Assembly (NCBI GenBank): GCA_009731375.1
Contig: BJOX01000103.1
Coordinates: 711,138 to 765,133 of the forward strand
Reading direction: 5' to 3'
From: Paulinella micropora
Taxonomy: Eukaryota; Cercozoa; Imbricatea; Euglyphida
Length of the DNA stretch: 53,996 nucleotides
A program made the position numbers and the translations under genes. Under the pieces are notes generated by a model. It did not search any database. It saw only the letters and a program-made list of their open reading frames with translations, and was not told the origin of the DNA. Positions 47,971 through 53,996 of the stretch are shown piece after piece (positions within the stretch are counted from its first letter, which is position 1; every line of letters begins with the position of its first letter).

Positions 47971-48020
47971 ATTAAAAACCAAAAACAGATAAACCGAGCA
48001 TATTGTCGTAGTGTATTTGA

Positions 48021-48404
48021 NNNNNNNNNNNNNNNNNNNNNNNNNNNNNNNNNNNNNNNNNNNNNNNNNNNNNNNNNNNNNNNNNNNNNNNNNNNNNNNN
48101 NNNNNNNNNNNNNNNNNNNNNNNNNNNNNNNNNNNNNNNNNNNNNNNNNNNNNNNNNNNNNNNNNNNNNNNNNNNNNNNNNNNNNNNNNNNNNNNNNNNN
48201 NNNNNNNNNNNNNNNNNNNNNNNNNNNNNNNNNNNNNNNNNNNNNNNNNNNNNNNNNNNNNNNNNNNNNNNNNNNNNNNNNNNNNNNNNNNNNNNNNNNN
48301 NNNNNNNNNNNNNNNNNNNNNNNNNNNNNNNNNNNNNNNNNNNNNNNNNNNNNNNNNNNNNNNNNNNNNNNNNNNNNNNNNNNNNNNNNNNNNNNNNNNN
48401 NNNN
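48021..48404. other. assembly gap (N)
   Basis: 384 N; separates the viral cluster from the SINE-like copy C. Confidence 0.99.
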
Positions 48405-48577
48405 AAGCGCCCCTTGCAGAACGAGCTCCCACCTCCATTACAGAGGACCCAGTAAGCAGATGGAGTTTCGAGACTGTCGACAGTCTAGTATAAACCGACA
48501 GAGCACTGTGGGTTTTATTCCGGGCTCAACAAGCGAGAAAGGGCACCCTGAGGGAACAGGATTGTGCTTCCCGTCGC

Positions 48578-48579
<2 letters not shown>
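48405..48579 (+). repeat. SINE-like dispersed repeat, copy C
   Basis: Matches the last 175 bases of copy B (AAGCGCCCCTTGCAGAACGA to CCCGTCGCTA) with very few differences. Its left side is lost in the gap. Immediately after the element come GATA repeats. Confidence 0.85.
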
Positions 48580-48618
<39 letters not shown>

Positions 48619-48620
48619 TA

Positions 48621-48663
<43 letters not shown>

Positions 48664-48726
48664 TAGATATAGATATAGATATAGATATAGATATAGATAT
48701 AGATATAGATATAGATATAGATATAG
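48580..48726 (+). repeat. GATA and GATATA microsatellite
   Basis: GATA repeats to 48660, then ATATAG hexamers. No gene. Confidence 0.97.
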
Positions 48727-48761
48727 CAGTTTTGATACTCGAGGCCTAAAGTCTCATAATA

Positions 48762-49166
48762 TTATGCCTCCCTCAACTCAGTCTGAGACCGCACATGCCG
48801 ACGTTTCTGGCCCTGTGGCTCGGCATTAACAGCCGCAGCAGCAGCGGCATCTGCCTTGGCTGCAGCCGCTTCGTCTGGTTTGTACACGTGCATGGGATTT
48901 TTCGTATCCTTAGCTGCACTAGCCGCCCGATGTTTCTTAGCCTCCTCTAGTAAGACAGTTTTCCTATCAATGTATTTCCTGCTCTGTTTGCGGACTTTGT
49001 CTTTTTCAGCTGCACCTACGATCTTAGCTACAAACATCAGCAAACTTTCAGGGAGCACGTAATCGTCAGGCATCAGCGCTGACGTGACCTCCAGAATATA
49101 CTTATAACCGAGATTATTACGCAAAATAGTTTGATGACAAATATCCTCCATTTTTCGTTGGTACAT
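48762..49166 (-). pseudogene. C-terminal fragment of a transposon-type protein
   Basis: Open for 134 codons on the - strand. It contains NNLGYKYILEVTSALMPDDY, a basic DKVRKQSRKYIDRKTVLLEE segment and an Ala/Lys-rich tail (DEAAAAKADAAAAAAVNAEP) ending in RRHVRSQTELREA. It overlaps the end of the next upstream - strand piece in another frame, so the two were probably one protein joined across a frameshift near 49160. Composition is like the C-terminus of a transposase; family uncertain. Confidence 0.4.
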
Positions 49167-49640
49167 TGTTCTCGTTTGGAGGCGTGCATGGTTTGGTTAG
49201 CGTTTAGACTTTCGTTGCGGCATGTATTGAAAACATGTGTGACCACCTCACCGGCTCCTTGCATTGCTTTACTCCCTAGGTGAGACAATGCAGTATCAAC
49301 AGAGACCGCGGTTTTTCGTTCCCCTCTTGGTTTGACCGTCTCCCAAATGATGTTCATGTTGTCTTTCGCCAATTTAACCATAGTAGAAAAATTAGCCGTT
49401 GTAAATTCTGAAAAGCCATTTGATCCAAAGATGGTAAACCCAACAAGCTACGTGTCCACGAATATTCCTTGTAGGATGTACCGGTAAACACAGTCACCAA
49501 AACTACCATCACATTGAACAGGAGCGGTCTAAAGTTTCCATGTTTGGCTGATGGTGGTGAATTATTAGGTCTAGCCATATTACAAAAGCGGCCACTATCA
49601 GAACATTCTGTACATGTGACATTCTCATGTAACATGTTTT
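49160..49640 (-). pseudogene. Mutator-like transposase fragment
   Basis: Two - strand frames, 49635-49354 and 49381-49073, read as one with a shift near 49370. They show CTECSDSGRFCN, then FRPLLFNVMVVLVTVFTGTS and a WTRSLLGLPSLDQMAF segment, then VKLAKDNMNIIWETV and KTAVSVDTALSHLGSKAM. The order (hydrophobic helix with TG, a LLGLP-type helix, a Glu/Lys helix, then an Asp-containing strand) resembles Mutator-like transposase domains of eukaryotes. The match is by pattern memory only, and the catalytic triad is not established. Confidence 0.35.
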
Positions 49641-50345
49641 TGTCATGTATTCAATGATACCTTCACGATCTACATGTGTTTGTCATGTAGTACATGGTAC
49701 ATGCGAAAGTCACTTTTCTTGATTCCCAAACGTGTTATGCGTTTTTCATGAGTTACTCATGCATTACATGTGTTTGTCATGTAGTACATGGTACATGCGA
49801 TCACTTTTCTTGATTCCCAAACGTGTTATGCGTTTTCATGACTTACTCATGCATTACATGTGTTTGTCATGTAGTACATGGAACATGCGAAAGTCACTTT
49901 TCTTCATTCCCAAGCGTGTCATGCGTTTTCATAAGTAACTCATGTAATACATGTGTTTGTCATGTAGTACATGGAACATGCGAAAGTCACTTTTCTTCAT
50001 TCCCAAACGTGTTATGCGTTTTCATAAGTAACTCATGTATTACATGTGTTGATCATGTACACACAAGGACATGACTTTCTCATGCAGATATGATTTTGTC
50101 GTGTATTTTGTATTACGTAAAAAACACATGTAATACATGATACAAACGGTGTAAACAAAAACATGAGAAAATCACGTATTCATCCTGCATGATTAAATCA
50201 TGCTGTACATGATTTAATTATGTAAGACCGAGCGCATCTTTGTGTGAAAAAAAACACGAGAAAATCATTTTTTGGACCTGTTCATGCGACTAGCATACAG
50301 GCATGACATCTTCATATATTACATGAAATTGTCATGTAGTACATG
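49641..50345. repeat. ~91-base tandem repeat rich in CATG palindromes
   Basis: Four units at about 49672-49766, 49767-49857, 49858-49948 and 49949-50040, plus a partial one. The unit has TTGTCATGTAGTACATGG, GCGAAAGTCACTTTTCTT and CAAACGTGTTATGCGTTTT. The word CATGTAGTACATG is palindromic and recurs beyond the array (50335, 51195, 52290). Subterminal arrays of short palindromes are typical of EnSpm/CACTA-like transposons. Confidence 0.85.
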
Positions 50346-50940
50346 ATATTGTGGGGCCGGCCTGCAGCACCCCGTGCAAACCTACTTTGCAGCTACCGTG
50401 TGTTCGAAGGAGCAGCTGCAGTGGCAAGAACTTTTGCTCACGGCCGTCCTGACATACAAGGAACAGGATGGCTGCAGGAATCCCTGGAGTTAACGTAGTC
50501 CCTAACCACTGCACCACGAAAGCTGTTAACAGCTCCTAAACTGTGGTGCCTGCAGGAGTCGGTGCCGAGTGAAGGTGCTGAGATACTTGCGGTCACAGGA
50601 ACAATCCGGGGATCCCTCTAGGTGTCGGGCCAGAAGTCTCTTGCCATTGGTCGACCTTGGCGACCACCGTGTCTTCGGGCCTGGGCTCGCCCCGACTGAG
50701 TTCAGACATGCTAGCAGGGCCCAGTAAAGATGCATGATATGTACATGTTGTACATAATTATATCATGTACTGCATGAGATTTTTACAGCCGGTTTTACAT
50801 GGCTTTCGCGCGAAACTACTTTACAGCTATCGTGTGTTCGATGTATAAGCTGTAGTGGCCAGAATTATTGTTGACGGCCGTCCCGGCATAGGAGCAGGAT
50901 GACTGCAGGAATCCCTGGAGTTAACGTGTTCCGTAGGAGA
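50345..50940 (+). repeat. ~150-base direct duplication
   Basis: Segments 50352-50505 and 50788-50935 share ACTTTGCAGCTACCGTGTGT-type sequence, ACGGCCGTCC and GGAATCCCTGGAGTTAACGT with roughly 80-85% identity by eye. Between them lies about 280 bases of unique GC-rich sequence. No coding frame is supported. Confidence 0.75.
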
Positions 50941-51439
50941 TCCAACTTAAGGCTTTGACTCTAACACGCTAAGAGCGCCAACAGGCTCTGGAAATTCTGA
51001 GTAGCATATTACCAGGCATGTGGCTGGAATCTCAACCATGATTGAAGCTGTAACTTGCAGAAATTCATTAAAATGGAATTGAATAGCAGGTTTTCATGGG
51101 GTACAACATCAGAACTATGCTGAGGCAGTGCTTCCGAACGTTAACAAAGACACTGTCATGGATGGCTACATGATTAAATCACACACTACATGAGCTTGTC
51201 ATGTAATACATGATGAACACACCCAGAATGCATGAAAAAGCATCGGTACCTAACACCAGACAGTATTCAGACGTGTTAAGTTGTAATTAGTGGCTTGAAC
51301 TTTGCACACAACTCAATAAACCGTGCACAATGTCAATTTAATAAATTTACAGCGCAAGCGCAGGCAAGGCTATCCTTCGGGATTGATCAAAGTCGGCTGT
51401 ATCACGTTGATCAGGCTTCAAAACCGTCATCACAAGTGT
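50941..51439. other. non-coding interval between transposon remnants
   Basis: Ordinary-complexity sequence with one CATG-palindrome patch (about 51165-51215). No gene recognised. Confidence 0.6.
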
Positions 51440-52110
51440 AGCAATGTCAAACCCTACACCACTCTCCCGTCTTAAGCCGAACAAACAAACCCGAAAGATC
51501 TTTGCTGCGTTGTGCGTTCAGGCCCTGGGCAAAGGTAAACCTGCGCCCGTGCAGGACAAAATCCACAAATTCCCTGCACTTTTTGCCAACCAAACAGACG
51601 TCAACATTCCCTGCCTGTTGCAAGTGTTCCCTGCACACCATCCAACGTACACAGTCATACGTGCCTGTGCTAAGAAATTTGCCCCGCTGGTAACATTTAC
51701 AGCAGCCGTTGTAAACCAGAAACTGGTGCTGGAGAAGTTGGACTTGCGCTTTGTAGTCTGCACTGGCAAAGAGAACCTGCTACTGCGCGCTTTTCAGCTC
51801 CTCCACCAGGGTTAGAAACACCGGTCGGAAGTTCTTGGGTGACTTGGGGCCCGGGACTAAGTCGGACACAATGGTGTACCGCGGGTCTGCCCGCAAGTGG
51901 AAAGGTAAATTGAGAATTTCTCGTGAGACAGCGTGCATGGTGTAGGTGCAATACTTAATGCCCCGAAAGGCTGGTACCCCATCAAAGTACAATGCCAAAC
52001 AATCTCACTGGGATCGTGCACGTACTTCTGCCACGCGGGACATTTTTTCATGTCCGCAGGCACGTGAAGGCACTGGATGCGGGTGGCGTTTGTGTTGACG
52101 TACTTTCTTG
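51440..52110 (-). pseudogene. Tnp2/EnSpm-type transposase catalytic region (broken)
   Basis: On the - strand, after a possible GATTGCAG acceptor at about 52110: RKYVNTNATRIQCLHVPADM, KKCPAWQKYVHDPSEIVW, then a frameshift near 52000 to LALYFDGVPAFRG, SREILNLPFHLRADPRY, VSDLVPGPKSPKNFRPVF, LTLVEELKSAQ and a stop, then in a third frame ASADYKAQVQLLQHQFL and NGCCKCYQRGKF. The DG-P-F, LP..R, PGPK.PKN and EEL words, followed by an Asp and a C..C site, are the hallmarks of the Transposase_21 (Tnp2) family of EnSpm/CACTA-like elements. At least two frameshifts make it inactive. Confidence 0.75.
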
Positions 52111-52324
52111 CTGCTGCAATCGCACATTCACAAGAACACAGTCACTGTCAAAAAACACACCCCATATTGTAATGTCGATGTCTCATTAGAAATTCTTGAA
52201 AAGGCACATCACAGGATGCTGCCCGGGGAAGCCGTCCAATATGCTTAAACTTGACATGTGTACAGCAAAAAGTACATGACAAAAACGTGTAGTACATGAT
52301 TACATCACATATATTGCATGGACG

Positions 52325-52914
52325 GGGTGCATGCGGGGAGGGAAAAGGGGACCAGGCAGCTGCAAGATGGTTTTGAGTTGGTCCACAACGTTGAAATGCC
52401 TAAGCACGTACTGAGGAAGTGTTTTTTTGTCCAACTTGATGTCCTCGCGGCAGTGTTTGCATATCGCAGGCAATGCACCTAGAGACGCCTTCTGTATGCT
52501 CAAAGCGCCGCCACGACAACCGTGAGGACATAACAAGTACAGGCTGCTTACATGCGCTGTTCTTCTGTCCATCATCTTCCTGAACGTATCCCATGAAGCC
52601 ATAACTGGTTCTGTTGCTCCGCCATCCAGAACCAAGAGGTTGATAATGTCCAGAATACCTTCCATCATGGCGTCAGACACATTGTGGAAGTTGGCCTGCT
52701 CTGCCAGCATGTCCAGTAACGCAGCTTTGGTAAAGACACCGCGAGGCCATACTTTCTTGCGCAAACTTGCTGGGGTGCAGCTCTCCTCTTCCTCCTCAGA
52801 GGATGCTTCCGAGTGTTCTGCTATATCCTGCAGGTCCTGTTGGTACGTGTCATCGCCCGTTGCGACCCCGGACTCGTCTCCGGAGTCGCTGCTGGGATCT
52901 GCACCTGCATACGT
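52325..52914 (-). pseudogene. N-terminal exon of the same Tnp2-type transposase
   Basis: A TATGCAG acceptor at about 52908 opens a - strand frame of nearly 200 codons: an acidic Ser/Asp-rich start (SSDSGDESGVATGDDTYQ; SEASSEEEEESC), a helical ANFHNVSDAMMEGILDIINL segment, then SSLYLLCPHGCRGG and PAICKHCREDIKLDK, a C..C...C..C zinc-binding pair, and FNVVDQLKTILQLPG. A zinc pair preceding a Q.K.IL..P helix sits in this position in Tnp2-type transposases. A plausible donor is CTGCCTG|GTCCCC (about 52345). The frame itself is intact, but the rest of the gene is not. An in-frame ATG is at 52923. Confidence 0.6.
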
Positions 52915-52984
52915 GCAGTACATGTGTTACTTTACTACTTATTTAATATGTTCCTGCATTTTACCCCCAGTCCTCGACACTGAG

Positions 52985-53042
52985 TTCACTGTGCATGCCT
53001 GAAGAGAGAGTCAAGGAGAGTGGAAGAGGCAGAAAGTCAGAC

Positions 53043-53122
<80 letters not shown>

Positions 53123-53128
53123 TGTGTA

Positions 53129-53159
<31 letters not shown>

Positions 53160-53200
53160 TCTAGAGAGAGAGAGAGAGAGGGAGAGAGAGAGAGCAAGGC
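52985..53200 (+). repeat. GAGA microsatellite with GTGT core
   Basis: GA dinucleotides with a TGTGTGTG patch. No gene. Confidence 0.96.
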
Positions 53201-53272
53201 TTCTTATTTTTCTTTTTCATTTCGATCACCCTCTAAAGTCTTAAACTTGTGAGGCTTTGAACTTTGAAGAAA

Positions 53273-53324
53273 TGGTTAAATTCTGCGCGTGGTATACAAA
53301 TGTACCGCGCGCAGAATTCAACCA
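53273..53324. repeat. 22-base-arm hairpin
   Basis: Arms 53273-53294 and 53303-53324 (core ATTCTGCGCG / CGCGCAGAAT) match at 20 of 22 positions around an 8-base loop TACAAATG; both mismatches still pair as G-T in one RNA strand. It lies in otherwise unique sequence and could be a small structured RNA, a terminator-like element or a foldback transposon tip. Confidence 0.8.
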
Positions 53325-53369
53325 ACAGCGTCTTGTCTGACCATGTAATCCCGGTTGAGAGAGAGAGAG

Positions 53370-53415
<46 letters not shown>

Positions 53416-53734
53416 CTTGTACACCACTGGGTGGTGCTGCCTCCTCATGATCATGATCAGATCTAGATCGGCGTGCACGTACGTATACGCGTGCGGTAGG
53501 GACAAGAGGTGGATTGTGATGATTCCAAATACGTGGCGGCTGAAGCAACTGGCCTCGGCACCGGTTGCAGTGGCAGAGAATCTTAACTCGGGACCTGGAC
53601 ATGTCGCACAAGTTACGATGCTTCACTGCTAGTTTCCAGTAAATCACAGCCTTCAACAAGGCATTTGCCATGTGCCTGCCTATGGTTTTTGAATTTTTTT
53701 GAATCGGTCCCGATTTTTTTTTTACAACCACACG
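53325..53734. other. unique sequence with a short GA/GT tract
   Basis: GAGA/GTGT tract at 53358-53416; the remainder is ordinary sequence with no supported gene. It ends in a T run and ACAACCACACG before the next ATG. Confidence 0.6.
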
Positions 53735-53830
53735 ATGCCTGCTAAGCGCAAACCCAAGGCCCCTGCCAAGGGGAGGGGTTCCCCCAAAAAGCGAAAGGGT
53801 TCCCCCAAAAAGGTCCTCCCTCTCTCTTGA
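53735..53830 (+). CDS. short ORF with SPKK motifs, possible chromatin protein start
   Basis: Thirty-one residues: MPAKRKPKAPAKGRGSPKKR then KGSPKKVLPLS, stop TGA at 53828-53830. Two SPKK repeats and KGRG resemble the minor-groove-binding tails of H1-like or HMG-like proteins. A tandem 20-base duplication (GGTTCCCCCAAAAAG) underlies the two SPKK units. It could be a first exon whose donor lies inside (AAAAAG|GTCCTC). Too short for a firm call. Confidence 0.35.
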   Translation: MPAKRKPKAPAKGRGSPKKRKGSPKKVLPLS

Positions 53831-53904
53831 TCCGTTTTTTCTGGGACCTCACAAACACACGCAGTCGTTGGAACAACAGTTTTTGCTTTGACCCTTGCAA
53901 CAGC

Positions 53905-53911
53905 AACCTGA

Positions 53912-53992
<81 letters not shown>

Positions 53993-53996
53993 CCTC
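53905..53996 (+). repeat. CT microsatellite at the window end
   Basis: CT dinucleotides with single TTTC interruptions to the last base. Confidence 0.97.

Larger units (their letters stand above)
38722..48020. mobile_element. virus-derived gene cluster (polinton-like virus/virophage or large DNA virus type)
   Basis: Nine kilobases of AT-rich, intron-free, densely packed genes unlike the rest of the window: basic protein, viral-type zinc protein, AEP primase-SF3 helicase, two orphan proteins, fibre protein with S74 chaperone, small membrane protein. This combination is known from viruses of eukaryotic algae and their satellite or polinton-like viruses. Capsid protein, packaging ATPase, maturation protease and integrase are not seen, so it is partial or defective. 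Both ends abut N gaps, so integration into this chromosome is not proven by the sequence; a mis-scaffolded viral contig is possible. Confidence 0.7.

Noticed and set aside
49732-50074. Repetitive + strand frames rich in Cys, His and Val in the 91-base array
   Set aside because: Products of the tandem repeat; frame shifts between units and no start or splice context.
51444-51815. 123-residue + strand frame with a methionine start
   Set aside because: Antisense to the Tnp2-type transposase pieces, whose conserved words are on the - strand.
52640-53002. 120-residue + strand frame
   Set aside because: Antisense to the transposase N-terminal exon with its zinc pair.

Overview
This window is nuclear DNA of a eukaryote, most likely a unicellular alga or other protist with a large, repeat-rich genome. 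The evidence is spliceosomal GT..AG exons, Ty1/copia and cut-and-paste transposons, a leucine-rich-repeat exon and a virus-derived gene cluster of the kind found in algal genomes. The species cannot be fixed from sequence alone; a dinoflagellate is one candidate because of the copia Gag with CCCH fingers. The scaffold has gaps (10-N joins at 1623, 2554, 2798, 13329, 27406, 38712, 41902; larger gaps at 3154, 6731, 8997, 25379, 48021), so order across a gap is provisional.

Region 1, about 1-25,000 (+ strand): one multi-exon host gene. Fourteen tiny exons (37-108 bases, plus one uncertain first exon) lie in introns made almost wholly of micro- and minisatellites: TATC, TACC, TACA, CT, GAT, a 21-base minisatellite, TTTA, ATT, about 2.8 kb of TAG and about 2.5 kb of TAATG-type repeats. 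Reading phases agree at every consecutive junction from 5555 to 24967. The joined product looks like armadillo-type helices followed by a PH-like domain. Nearly every exon has 'echoes' in its introns: upstream copies keep the acceptor and the 5' half of the exon, downstream copies keep the 3' half and the donor. One intron has 13 copies of the next exon's acceptor and another about 14.

Region 2, 26,636-36,127: a complete but decayed Ty1/copia retrotransposon with two LTRs of about 330-340 bases and a 5-base target duplication (TTCCC). It shows Gag with CCCH and CCHC zinc fingers, protease, integrase, RT and RNase H, all broken by frameshifts or stops. The integrase core is on the opposite strand, inside the protease.

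Region 3, 36,889-38,711: a palindrome with 890-base arms and a 43-base spacer. Each arm carries the last exon of an LRR protein.

Region 4, 38,722-48,020: an AT-rich virus-derived cluster: a small basic protein, a viral-type zinc protein, an AEP primase fused to a superfamily 3 helicase (broken), two proteins of unknown family, a long fibre protein with repeated modules and a C-terminal S74 self-cleaving chaperone (broken), and a small membrane protein. TATA-like boxes precede most starts. The gene set suggests a polinton-like virus/virophage or a related large DNA virus; no capsid or packaging gene is visible. It is bounded by gaps on both sides.

Region 5, 48,405-53,996: a third long copy of a dispersed SINE-like repeat also found at 1-2.5 kb, then remnants of DNA transposons on the - strand (one Mutator-like fragment, one Tnp2/EnSpm-type transposase), CATG-rich tandem repeats, a perfect-looking hairpin, and a short ORF with SPKK motifs.
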